Source: Blasia pusilla
Taxonomy: Eukaryota > Marchantiophyta > Marchantiopsida > Blasiales
Assembly (NCBI GenBank): GCA_050084515.1
Contig: CM114272.1
Coordinates: 24,056,001-24,120,000, forward strand
Reading direction: 5' to 3'
DNA: 64,000 nucleotides
Position numbers and translations under genes: made by a program. This document shows positions 20,641 through 33,593 of the stretch, piece by piece (the first letter of the stretch is position 1; each line of letters begins with the position of its first letter). The notes under the pieces were generated by a model, which ran no database searches, had not been told where the DNA came from, and saw only the letters and a program-made list of their open reading frames with translations.

Positions 20641-23600
20641 AAGACGTCATGGATGGCCTTTAGGGCCTCTCTACTCTTTGAAAAGAGCCTCTCTTTTGTG
20701 GTTCCTAGTTATGCATCATCCTCATATGCATGCTTTCTTTCCTCTCATGAAAAATGGTGCGCCATCCACAAGATATGGTGCACGTTGCAAATATGTGGAG
20801 AATTCTCAAGACTCTTAGATTGGGAAACTTGACTTGTATCACCGTGTACGTCAATTCCCCTTCCAACCTTCTAATCAAAGATCAGAGCTCAATTTGATTT
20901 TGCTCTCTAGTTAGGACCCAACCAATTTCATAGCCATATTTAGTGCAAGGTTGGAGCCACATGGTACAAAATTTGATTTCATCATGCCTAATGGAGGTAA
21001 GGAAGTCTAGAAATTTTTTTGTAGAATCGGTTGGAAATTAGTCTTCAGTCTAATATTTGATTTTAGAAAACACTCTTGTTTGATAGGAGCAATGAAAGAG
21101 AAGCATGATTTTCTTTCAACCAAAATCATTGTTGTCCAAGAGGGGTTTTTCCCACCTTTTTCCTCCTAAGTTATATGATATTCTTCCATCTAATTTTTTT
21201 TATGGATGCCCACTATGAGGTGGCAATTAGGAACAACATGTCCAATAGGGCTATTTCCCATATAGTTTTGGGCTCATTTTTTATCTTTCTCTGAGAAGGG
21301 ACACGGGGTCGGGAGGGGGGGAACTGGCTTGCCCCTTGATTGCAACATTACGTATCGTGCCACCTATTTTTGCCCACAACAATGCAAATTTGTCTAGGCC
21401 TCCCCAAACCATGTATGGTTGGTTTGACATATTTTGAGTATTTGCTCTTGCTCTAAGAACGGTGATGGATTTCAAGTAGGCTCTTGCCCCATCATTTTGG
21501 TATTTTGTATCGCACCACTTACATTTACCACAATGATGCAGTTAAGTCTAGCTCCCACAACCATCCATAGTTGGTTTGACAACCATAGATGGATGCCATA
21601 TTGTGAGTCTTGCTAGAGCCTAGATTCTCTTAGTGTTCTTTTCACATGCTATCCTAGTTGGGGGGGGGGATAGCCACTCATGATGTTGTCTAGGATATTA
21701 TATTTTATATTGCTTGTAAGAGAAAAATCTATTTATAGAAAGAATGACACTACTCTATTCATGATTTCCTTAATTTTATGGACCTATACATGACACATGA
21801 GGTTGATGTGGTGGTGGCTAATGTCGTAGTTACAGATCCTATAGGAAAGTCAACTTTGGCACACATTGTAGCTTAAGGGAGATTGCTACAAGGAGCAGCG
21901 ATGATAGAAAAGAAGACTCAAATGCTTAGTCGTCTTGGCAGAGGATATTTCTCAATGCCACTAGCTTTTAAGATGTATGTGGCTTTCCTTATCGAGTATG
22001 CCTATCTTCTCCTCTCAAGAACTGGGTTGTCTTTAGTTATCACGCTCTTATATTGCAAAAAACACATTTCCATTTTTTGTAGTATGTCAAAGTCAATGGG
22101 CTTCTACGGCAAGCTCGTGAAGATGGGAGATGTATACCACTTTCTAGTAGTCATGCTTCAATTATAATTTATAATTTTTTGTCCTATTCTTGAGGTTGGA
22201 TATCAAGGGTTTTCCCCTTGGGGAGGTGAAGACAAAATGGTGTGGCCTTAGAGTTCCTCAACTCTATGAGTCCCTCCTCCTACATCCCATGGGTTCTTCA
22301 ACTTCCTCCATCTTCTTCTAATCATGACCTATATTTCCTTCTTTTACTTTTTCAAAATTTATGTCCATGTTCTTTTAATACTAGCATATGCATACCAAAG
22401 TGCTTTTCAGAATTTTTCCATATAATATTGACATATTAAAAGATCCTAAAAAGCAAAGAAGACACATAGGGTATTTCCACTTATAGAAGGTTTAAACTAA
22501 AGAGGAAGGAAAACTTTGTCTTCTTGCAAGAAGACCTACATTACTTCCATGATATAGGTGTATGCACATGTTCTTTTAATACCAGTACATGCAACCATAC
22601 AAGTTTCACCAAGAAACTTTAATTTATTAATTTCTTTTTTAAAGATATCTAGGTTTGATCCCTTTATAACATGCTTCAATCTCGTAGGAAAGAGCATATC
22701 TTCTTGGAAAGAGATTGATGTTACTTTAATGAAATAGTTAATAGATAAAGAGACAAGTTTTTACTTTTCTATGAAATAAATTATTAATTGTTAGAAGATA
22801 GATATTGCTTTCATATAATACAAGCTAGTATGAAGAACTAGTATGTTGCCCCAATGCGATGCACGGGTGACAGAGTTTTCTTTTTCCTTTTAATTTAATT
22901 ACAGGTATCAACACAAGAGGAGGGTTTCTCTAACCCCATCCTCTTTTAATTGTTTAGATTGTATGATTTGATTGTGTCTTCTAGTTCATACCAACCAAAT
23001 TTCATCTACGATATTATTATATTTCAATAGTCAATACCCTAAAAAAAGCATTATCTTGAAAGTGTGTATATGATTGTAAATATTTTTACAACCAAAAGGA
23101 CCGTTGCCAATCATTTTCTGAATTAACTAATGAAGATAATACTACTTTTGATAGTAGAGTTGTCTTGTTAGAATTGTGGTAAAAAATTTATGCATTTTTT
23201 TACTTTGAGAATATGTTATTTTATTCAAAAAATCTAACAATAGAACATGTAAGAAACACTTCGTTATTCTCCAGTGAGACTTCATTTCTTTAAAAACATT
23301 TTTAAAAAAGTGATTAAATGATTAAATAATATCCCTTGATTCAATTATAATATAGATGAACATATTAAATCTTACATTCATACATTGCCATATTTAACTC
23401 AGCGTCTCACTTTTCTTTCCAAAGTAGGAAATATAAGGTTTCATACTACATACTCTGAAAGATATTTCTTCCTATGATAGGTAAATAAACACCATCTTCC
23501 GAAGCATTCATGCTAGAGAATGGAAGAGTGATAAGAACTTGTATCCATTTGAGTAATTTGATAATTTTATCATTTTTTATCACTATAATTGTTGCAATCT

Positions 23601-24800
23601 TCAAGAGTTCAATATTTGTCAATCAGTCTTTCTGAACAATCATATCAATAATAAGGATAAGGGGGTCGGTGTGCCTCCATTGCAAGACCATTTTTTGCTA
23701 GAGCGGCTATTTTACCAGTACATTGCAAGTGGAGGTAGTTTTCCAAGTTCCTTGAAACATTTTAGTTTGTAACTGTAGTGACTCACAAAGGACTCACAAT
23801 GCAATTGTAAAAATTTATAGGGGAACTCACACTTTATGGGGACAAGGACTTATATTTTAGTCATACCAAGAGACTCTCAATTGCACCACCTAGCATAGAG
23901 TCACAAATGGCAAGTTTTTTTCATTCATAAAAGGCATTCCAACGGGAGTTGGGAATGCAGTGAGGTGCAAGAGGTTGTATTTTCCTTGGTTCCTTTGGCA
24001 AGATGCACTCGCCTATGAGCACACAAATGAAGTTTTAATGCCAACCTTACTACATCCATAAAAATTGAATGACACCTATGGTTGGGAATATTATGATGCG
24101 TTTGATATCAAGCAAATGATGGGAAGACTTTGAACCTATGGGTATACAAACAAAGTTGAAAAGGGGAGAATATGTGCATGATATGGAAGAGCGAGAAACC
24201 TTCAAGGAGGATTGTGTTAAGCTACACGCAACACGTCCATAAGAGTTGATGATAGACTCAATGTCCAAGGAATCATACATATTAGAATCGTTTTAAGATC
24301 TCGGGTATTAGAAAAGGATACTTGGAAGTTTAGGAGCACATTGGATACGCAAATGTCAAGTGATATTAGATCTACAATTGTAAAGATCCACGAGTTTTTA
24401 GTGACATTGGATCCGCATGTGTCAAGGAAACTTATCATCACTATAGATGTGAGCTTTTATGAGTTAAAGTCATAGTACGCTTAATCCAAACGTATTCCAC
24501 CTCTCAATATATGTGTTAGGGGGAGAATATGATTATAGATCAATAGACATTAATTAATTGAGACTTCCAAAGTACTAGTGTATGGTTAGAAGAGCTCATA
24601 GAATCTTTAGATAAATTTATAAATCCATGGTCCCGAAGGATGCGTATTTAGCCAAGTGATACTAGTTATGGCGCAAGTCAAAGTTTAGATGAATCCACCT
24701 CTAAATATTAACCCCGTACATCAAGTAGAGTCATAGATTCATAAATGAAAGATTCCTTATAACACATCATACAAATGATGACTTTCCTTTGAGAATAATA
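20641..24800. other. AT-rich region without a recognisable gene
   Basis: No open frame with family motifs. At 22838-22875, ACTAGTATGTTGCCCC and GATGCACGGGTG resemble a minus-strand Helitron-type end (hairpin before CTAGT). A G9 run is at about 21661. The stretch near 24040-24480 may be decayed flank of the copia relic that follows. Confidence 0.4.
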
Positions 24801-24834
24801 ATCGAGTTGTTTTGAAGAAATTGCATGTAAGATA

Positions 24835-27250
24835 AAATGGATTCAAACTATGGAGGAAGAGCTAGCTTATGCATTAAAAAACCAACAGACTTGGGTGTTG
24901 GTTGATATACCTCTTGGTAGGGAAGCTATTCGTTGTAGATGGATTTACAAGATGAAACATAATGAAAATGGTTCAAATGGTAGATTGATCGAAGCCAAGT
25001 TGGTAGCTAAATGCTATTCAGAACAAGATAACAAGGACTATTAGGAGATATTTAGCCATGTTGCAAAAGATGGCGACCACAAGACAATTGGTTATAGCTA
25101 GCTATAATGAGTAAGAATTAGAGAATATATCATATGGAAAATATAAAGAATATTTTCTTGAATTAATGGGGATTTTCATGAAGAGGTGTATATGACTTAA
25201 CCACTTAAATTTGAGCATCTAAAGTTTTCGTTTCGCATATGCACATCAAAGAAAGCTTTGTACATGCTCAAACAAGCTTCAAGAGTTTGGTATGGCAAGT
25301 TTGCGTACATTTTGCAATTGGGTTTAGGGTTTGTGATTTTTATTCTTCACTATATGTCTTAAGTGGACAAGGTCATATAATTATTATAACCCTAGCTTAA
25401 AGGCCTTAATTTACGGTTTCGCATGAGGTTTGTGGAGAACTACATATTTTTTGCAAAGGCACTAGGATGCTCTAACGTCTACTTAGAGTGACGTGGACCA
25501 ATGACAAGGAAAGTGTCTACGGTTAGGGTGTTTGCTCACTTGCCAACACTCACTACATGTTGCGTGAGTTTGTATTGAAGTGTTTTGATGTAGCCGCCGT
25601 TAGCCTTTATGTATAGCGTTTATGTATAAATTCTTGTGTTTAGTATACTCTCTTTCGTGTAATGTTGGACCGTGTGGTGCTGCTCATTTATTGTAATACT
25701 ATTACTTCTCGTTCACTTCACCAATAGCTTAACAAATGCACACATTTGAGCCTTAGTCTTCAATAGAGCCTCCATTTTAAGGTTCCGTGCCTGTCATTAT
25801 ATAAGTCTGCATTGATGACCTTTGTATTCTAGCATCTCCTTTGTATGTTGTACTTCATGTTTATGTACCATGTTAGGATGTTCAATGTAGTTCTTTCAAT
25901 ATATCACAATAATTTACATTGAGTCACGTATGATCCAAATTCCATTTTAGGTTGCATTGCAACGCTCCCAAAATTCCGCAGTATTCGGGTATTGGGTAGG
26001 TATTGGAGATTATTATAATCTATATATCTATATAGTATCTCTCTAGTTTGCATTGAAGACTACTATACTTTCCATGCCTTCGTAATGTCTCCCGTTTGTA
26101 GTTCAGACTTCTATACTCTCCTCCTCCATACCTACGGCCACAAAATTTACATTCTCCTCCATGCCTACGGCCACAAAGTTGCGTTTTGAATATTTTTACG
26201 TAATATATCCAAATTCTCCCTTGATTTGTATTCTCCCTCGGTTTTTATTGAAGATTACTATGTTAAAAAGTGTGGTTATAATGCCCTTAGCATATTTTTT
26301 CTTAAATTCTATATTGTAGGTATGTTTTCTATATATGTGCATTTATATAATTTATATAATTTCATTTTCTTTTTCTTTTTTCTTTAATAATACTCCACCC
26401 CATTTTTGGGGTTGTCACACTAGTTATTATGATGTACGTAAATGACCTATTGATTATTGGGAGTAGTAAGAATATAGTACAACAAGTCAAGCTAAAGCTA
26501 GGTAGAATTTGATATGACCAATTTAGGAGAACTCAAGTACTTCTTAGCTTTGTATTGAGTTTATCAAGGTTGATGAGAGTATGCGGTTATTACAATGAAA
26601 GTGTGCTCTTCATATGCTTTGAAAATATGGTATGACGGGTTGTTAGCCAATCTCTACGTCATTAGATCAAAATGTGAAGTTGAGAGTGAATGACGGAGAT
26701 TTTCTTGCAGATTCCAATACATACATGTGCATAGTTGGAAGTTTGATTTATCTTTTAATAATCAAGCTAGACTTAACTAAGGTATAACTAAGTTATGTAA
26801 TTTTCTTAGTGAGTAAGTTTAATCAACCACCTTAGCAATCTCATCTTGATATTGAGACGAGGATTATGTGAAGCACTGTGTTTAGTTTGGGCTTTAGTTT
26901 TAACCTTCTTCGAGTTTAGAATTACACGAGTTTAGAGATATTGATTGGGCAAGAAGTGAGTCTAATGCACATATCTACATCTGATTATATATAAAATATT
27001 ATATAGGAGTCTTAAGCTTCCTAACTATCTTATGCTTATGCTAAAACAAAGTATATAGAAGTGCACTACCATTTCATTAAAGAGAAAGTACTCGTAACAT
27101 AGATTGATGTTGCATATATAGATACGCATCAAAAATTGATGATGTATTTATAAAAGCATTGTTTAGAGATAATTTTGAGATTTTTAGAAAGTTTTTAGTT
27201 GTTAAAGATATCAATATGAGTTTAAGGGGAAGTATTGAAGATAGAGTTAT
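24835..27250 (+). pseudogene. Ty1/copia pol relic (reverse transcriptase to RNase H)
   Basis: 24850-25080 reads EEELAYALKNQQTWVLVDIP, then AIRCRWIYKMKH and LVAKCYSEQDNKDY, the start of a copia reverse transcriptase. 25200-25380 has KKALYMLKQASRVWYGKF (family form LYGLKQAPRxWY). After an insertion, 26426-26460 has MMYVNDLLIIGSS, with Asn in place of the first Asp of YVDD. 27070-27243 has VHYHFIKEKVL, IDDVFIKALFRDNFEIFRKF and LRGSIED, the normal copia C-terminus. Stops and frame changes are frequent. The element is long dead. Confidence 0.75.
25388..26423. mobile_element. 1,036-bp insertion within the copia relic
   Basis: TTATTAT at 25381-25387 is repeated at 26424-26430. Removing one copy and the insert rejoins the copia frame GQGHIII to MMYVNDLL exactly. 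The insert starts AACCCTAGCTT and ends GGGGTTGTCACACTAG, with a small hairpin (CCCC-AUUUU-GGGG type) 12 bases before its end. No coding sequence is seen inside. The class is unclear: the hairpin plus CTAG suggests a Helitron, but those do not make target duplications. Confidence 0.65.
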
Positions 27251-29860
27251 AATCAAGCGTACCAAACACACAAAAATTACATTTCGTACTCACACAAAGT
27301 AGGAAAGCTTAGTCCCATTTAATGAGTTTAAGTTAAGCATGATAATTTTAATTAGGATTAATTAACCATAATTAATGTAACTAGAGACTATGGTTAGGAT
27401 TATAATCACACTTGCTTGTCAATACCCTTTCCAATTGAGAAGTGGACGAGCTTCCACTCATTTTCTCATTTTCTATGCGTTGATTGAAGGGCTTGATTAG
27501 AAATCAAGTTTATATGGAGGGCAGTATGGTAGGGGGCTATATTTTAGGTGAGGCCGTATCCTACATATCCGAGTTGTTGGATTAACTTGGATTGTCTTTT
27601 TATCTATCCTATGTATATCAGGGAGGATGGATAATGAGGATGATCATAACATGGATAAGGAGAGAGCGTAGGAGGCCTATATGAGGATATATTTAACTAG
27701 CACCCTCCACTCCCAAGCACATATATTTTTTCTTATGAATAGCTTGTGCATGACAAGCAAGGTTGCACATGGACATGTCCATGCGAGCTCGGGTATCCGC
27801 AGCCTGCATCCGAGCCCGCCCAAAGTCTGCCTCAAAATGCGCCACCTAGACTCGGGTTGATAGAGCCGACACCCGTTGTGTAGCCCACATGGCGGGCAAG
27901 CGCGGGCTAGGGCGGACAAGTTTTGCGGACCAAATCCAAGCCTGCGCCCACCTTGCCCTTGCCTCTAGGCCCGTTCAGATTTGGTCCGTAGGACTTGTTC
28001 ATTTTTATGCAACCTTGATGATAAAGTGATTAGTTTTGTAGGATAAAGCTAAGGGTCTACAAAAATTAGCCATCTACGACCGATAGACACTATCAAGAAA
28101 AAATACCTTCGCCTTCCACAATGCGTCGACTACCATTCTTTTCTTTTGTTGTAGAACTAGGAGAGGGACGCATGTCTCATTGTAGTACAAGTATAATTTC
28201 CCAAGTCCAAAATCTACATGATTAATATTCTACAATAACATTGGGTTGGAGAGGCCATGGGAGATTATCCTACATTGGACCTTAATGTTATTGAGAGAGT
28301 TGCTGACTCTCTTGCCGATGCTTTGTAACTCACATAATTATAAGGGAATAGTTGGCATTTTTGGATCAAGGCTTTGGACGAATGATATCCATAGACTCAA
28401 CACAATGGAGTATGTTTCATTTTTTAGTAGGCTTCACCAACATCTAGTCACATCACAATATTGCCTCCCAATTTTTTTGAAGAGGCCTAAATTAAATCGA
28501 GCGTAATCAGCCATGACAATGGAGGGGTGGGACCTTGAAGGAGTATCCAATGCCATCAACGTGGCAAGGCTAGCATTTGAAAGGTGTAAAAGTAGGAAAA
28601 CATTCCTACTCTAACACCTCTTCTAGTCGTCTAAATAATGTTTAGGATGGACATGCAATTCCACCAACAATATAATAGAGAAACCAATAAACCCTTTAAC
28701 ACCAATTTTGCCAAATATGGTGATTTAAAAAATTTATGGGTTTCCTAAACCCTTCATGATTGTGATTTCCTTGAAGTCATGGTTCCAAGTAAAAGTAGGA
28801 CCAAAGTTTATTTAATCTGAATTAAAATCTTTTCCACAACAAGAGGTCCACTCATCTTCTTTTGCAAGCAAGTAAGTCTCCTATTCCACCAAGGATCAAC
28901 ATAGGAAGATAAAATGTTGTTCTTGATGTTTTATTTCACTGTTCTTCTCAGCATCTCAAGCGTCCAATGGCTTGAGATTGATTAATTGACAACCAATTTT
29001 GACAGCTGTGCCAAATTTGCGAAGATGTTCTTGTAGTCAAACATTCAAATACTGTTTGAGATGTACTTGCGTTAACTAACAGAAAAATGTTTCTTGCGTG
29101 ATTCATAAGAAAAAACATTGTCATTGCAAGTTGGGCCGCCGTTCCCTGGAAAATTTTCAATCATGAAATTCTCGCGAGCATGGGGGTCACTAAGTAGACC
29201 TTCTGCGACAAACATGTGGACGTATGATAGCTAGAGCATGGAATTAAATGAGGTCGCCTAAACATGCCATGCTAGGTCACCTATATCTAGGGAAAGTGAA
29301 GAAGGAGGTTTCCTTCACCTTAGCGACATTCGAATGCAGACTGAACCTTATGCGTGTAGGTTCTGTAAAAATGGAACTTAAATTCTAATTATATCTACAA
29401 CATTTGTCCTCCAATTGTGGTGTCAAGACACCGGCCTTGATCTTCTCAAGGAGGAATATTGTATGGTTAGTTATCAAAACTAAAGTGCTGATGTGGGTGA
29501 AGTCCTTGTGATTAGGAGAAAGCAAGCATTACAGAAACTAAATTATTCCACCGCCCATATACAATGGTAGCAGCATATGGTTAATTGATTGCGTTGTGAT
29601 ATCGCAAACACCTCCATGGATGGATTAGAGCAAGGACAGACTCTGCCAAAGTTCGTCTGTTGGGTGGCAAGAATAGAGAATGGAAAGAAAAACATTTTAA
29701 CTAGGGAATAAGTACAATCCGTCTGTTGGGAGTCCACTTGTTTCGTGAGTCTCTGTCTTCAATGTGGTAGCAAGGAGTAGGAATGAGTAATAAGAATTTA
29801 AGTCCTAAATCTTCTTCTTCTTCTAAGAAACAGAGGAAAAAACAAACCAGTCAGCATCAA
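27251..29860. other. No gene; GC-rich island
   Basis: Mostly AT-rich. At 27760-27985 a GC-rich stretch with repeated GGGC/GCCC words (AGCCCGCCC, GGCGGGCAAGCGCGGGC) stands out. No family is recognised on either strand. Confidence 0.4.
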
Positions 29861-29879
29861 CTGAAATATGTCCGCGGAA

Positions 29880-31190
29880 GGACTTGTTCTGGCTACGGAT
29901 CAGCTCCATCCATCGAAATCGGATCTAAAGAGTCAATTGAACAACATTTGGAACTCTAGTTTCAAATGAACTCTGACCCACCTTCTATCCTCCTTGTATT
30001 TGGAAGGTCTTCTTGGCGGTAGCCCTACAATTTCCTGCGAAGGACTCGTTCCAGCTATAGCATAATTCCTACCGGGGAATCAGATTTTAGGAGCCAATTG
30101 AAAAGCATTCACAAATCTAGTTCCAATTGTGCTCCGACCCACTATCTATCCTCCAAGATTTTGGAAGGTCCTCTTGGCGGTAGCCCATAAGTAGCTTGCG
30201 AAAGGAGTTTTTTTGGCAATGGAGCATCTCCATCCGTCGAAATCGGATCTTAAGAGCCAATTGAACAACAATTCAAAACTCTAGTTCCAAATTAACGGTG
30301 ACCCGTCGCCTATCATCCTTGTGGGGAATAAGTACAATCCATTTGTTAGCACCCACATGTTTGGTGGGTCTTTGTCTTCAATGTGATTGAAAGAAGTAGG
30401 AACTAGTTGAAAAGCATTCAGATGAACTTTGATCCAACGCCTATCCTCGCGGAAGGACTTGTTCTGGCTAAAAAAAACTCCTAGAGCTAGAATCGGATCT
30501 AAGGAGCTAGTTGAAAAGTATTTGGAACTCAAGTTCCAAATGGGCTCTGACCCATCACCTATCCTCCAAGTGTTTGGAAGGAGTTGGTCGAGTTGTGGAA
30601 CTACAATCAACTACTCCTACAACCGGAATGGGATCTCAAGAGCCAATTTAAGGGCATGTGGAACTAGAGTTCCAATGGAAGGTTATTTTCCAAGTACAAA
30701 ACACCTTCTACCACAAAAATTGGGTCTTAAGATCCAATTCAAAAGCTTTAAAGACTTGGTATGGTTGCAAATGACGTTCACACCACTCAACTATTAGGGA
30801 CATAATAAAAACTTTAGTCCCAATTTTACAATAGTTTCAGAAAAAATAGGATCTCAAGAACCAATTTAAAGGCATTTGGAATTATAGTTCCAATGAGATG
30901 TTATATTCCCCACATAATGCCTTGTGCTGCCACAATTGGATCTTAAGCTCCAATTAAAAAGCATTGAAGAATTAGTATGGTTCCAAATGGAGTCTCACTA
31001 CACGGCCGTTTAGGGTTCCAATTCTTCCCTTGTTTTCTACTTTATTTTCCAAATAAATGGGATCTTAAAAGCCAATTCAAGGGCATTTGGAACTATAGTT
31101 CCAAATGGATCTCAAGATCCAATTCAAAAGCATTGAAGGATTAGTATGGTTCCAAATGACATAAATCCGCATAGCTACTATATTAGGGAC
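29880..31190. repeat. Diverged tandem repeats with TTGGAACTATAGTTCCAA palindromes
   Basis: Units of roughly 150-250 bp carry GAATCGGATCTAAGGAGC, then GGAACT-(A/T)NAGTTCC palindromes, then CTATCCTCC. Palindromes lie near 29950, 30110, 30280, 30525, 30660, 30880 and 31095; a further one lies outside at 31485 (GGAACTTAAGTTCC). A second palindrome type (GGATCTTAAGATCC) appears near 30720 and 31110. Divergence between units is high. Confidence 0.65.
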
Positions 31191-33593
31191 ATAATCATAA
31201 CTTAGATTATGATTCTTCCATTATTTTCGAGCAAATAATAGAGGTCCCTTTCAATGCTAAGTCGGGTAAATTTCAAAACTGAACCTATGGTTTTACTAAG
31301 CGCTGATTGTCAATGTTAACTTCCATTCCCCCAAGGAAACTTATTGGTTTATTATTACAGAGGTGGCACCTTTCATGGTTTAAGTAGTAGAACCTCTGAG
31401 ACAGCACATCCGCCACTTTTGACGTCCATTTCATATTCATTAGAGGGCGCAAAATCAAATATTTCAAATGAATATCTCAGATTTGGAACTTAAGTTCCAA
31501 ATGAGTATGACAACATATCCATCAACGAACGTACCCAAAAAACACATCTAGAAAAAAACTTCACACTCTTAAGCTTTCATCCTCTTCAATATGTTACAAT
31601 TCCCGATCTATTTACAAATTTATCCATCATTTTACAAGATTGCAGCTACTTGTAACCCTATGTGACTTCTCCTCTTGTGCAAAAGGGTCTCTTCCGTGGA
31701 AATGTCTGTAACCTTAATTCTTTGACCCAACCTAACAGACATATATACTCATGGAATCTTTCAGTGCACTCACTCCAACTAAACCTTCCCTCTCTTGGAG
31801 TCAATAAAACTTGCATGAAATCCACTTGGAGATATTCCCTTAAAGTCATGTACATATGGTGGAACTTATGATGGTTCAACTTCGGATATTGCTCGTCCAA
31901 ATTGTGCAAGTCCACATCCCACTCCTTAACCTTTCTAACGATGAAACTAAATAAATACTTTGTCACAACTTAGTTAGCCGACATGTAAAGTTATACTATG
32001 ACAACGACATTGAGGGTCAACGGGCGGTTTGGGTATGACTTCATCTTGAGATGTTGGATGAGGTTGAAAATTGGTCCATTACCAAGGAACTTTATTTATG
32101 AAGATAGCCCTTCTTGCTATTTTTGGCCAAGTGACTCGTTCAACGAGTCAACTGTCACCCAATAACCTATGCTCATAGGTTACCATTTGGAGTATATTTT
32201 TGGGGGAAAAGGCTTTTGGCTCTTCCCAAGACTATAAGAGAGGGAGAGATGGCTTTCCCAATCCATTTTTCTTATGTTGGGCCTTAGGAGCACCTCTCTT
32301 GCTTGTGTGTAAAGGAACTAGGGTGCTAGCTTCCCGATTCCCTCATAGTGGAGGGTGGATGTGGCTTGATATGCCGATGTAGATTTAGGAGTGGAGTTTT
32401 AGGCCGGGTGAGAAGTTTTTACTTTGATTCTATGTGAGAAAGTTGCAAGGGGGTAGGGGGAATTTGTTTCCAGTGTTGTGAGTGGATTAAAAGGGATTGG
32501 ATGGAGGCAATAAAGTTGGATAACAAGACTAGGGAGTGTGGGGATGGGAGTTGAGAGCCAAGGGTGAGCAGTGGTAGAAGTCGCGCACTTGGTTTAGATA
32601 GTAGGAGTCAGACATGCATAAGGAAGACCAGAATCATAGGGATATGTTCTACATGCGTGAGTTGGATGTATATATGGATGGAAAAGGAGAGACGGGGGTT
32701 TGGGGCTGAGAGGCTTTGCTGTCAAAACACGAAGGAGTAGAGAGACGTACGCTCCATAGGGAGTCGTGTCGGGGTCTAAGGGACGCATGCTAGGTGACAC
32801 TATAGCAATAAGAGCGCCCCCCTCTCCCGCCCTCATGTAGGTAGAGCTGTGAGAGAGCATATGGTCACGAGCCCATCCAAACTATAGGGAGAGAAGCGGA
32901 TGAAGTAGTCGGGAAGACCAGGTTACGAGTTAGGGGACTAGGTTGGGTAAGAGTTGGATGAGGTTAGGTAGGCTACGTGGTTGAGTAGTCACTACATGGT
33001 AGAGTTGTAGGGTATGTGCGCATGATAGGTGACCGACCAGGTGGGGTTACTAAGGAGTAGAGTTTGACTAAGGAGATGGGTTTGAAAAATCGGGATTTTT
33101 TCGACAGAGGTGTTTTATGATCGTCATCACTTGGTGCTTCAGTTGGGGTGTGAGTCGCAACTAGATTTGCTAGAATTTGTCGACTAGGGCCAAGATGAGT
33201 GTTGTGCATCGACAAGTTGTGACAGAGTGCAAGAGGTAGAGACAAACGCCCTAATGCCGATGGGTAGTCCGGATCTATTGACAGGAGGGTTGATGTATTA
33301 TTCAAGGAGATTGTGTTGTGCCGCGAATGTTACCGCACCAGATGGACTCTAATGGAGGAGTTAGTGTTGATCATGTAGTAGATTGATGGTGGGCATGTTC
33401 TTGTTATCCATTTGAGTCCCTTTTTCCGCACTTCTCTTATGTTATTAAGGGTGTTGGGTATCAGGTAGAGCAAGTGCTAGATGGATGTAGTGATGGTAAC
33501 GAGTATAGACTCCTTGTTTGTGTAGCATGTTTGTGGATATTGGGCAGTTGCCCGAGTAGGGGTTGTGTGTATGACCCGAGGGAGTGTTAGTAG
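31191..33593. other. No gene seen
   Basis: Short open frames only. The part from about 32,200 to 33,500 is G-rich on the plus strand. No motif is recognised. Confidence 0.4.

Noticed and set aside
25388-26423. Helitron identity for the insertion in the copia relic
   Set aside because: The CTAG end and hairpin fit, but a 7-bp target duplication does not, and no TC start is seen at the left border.
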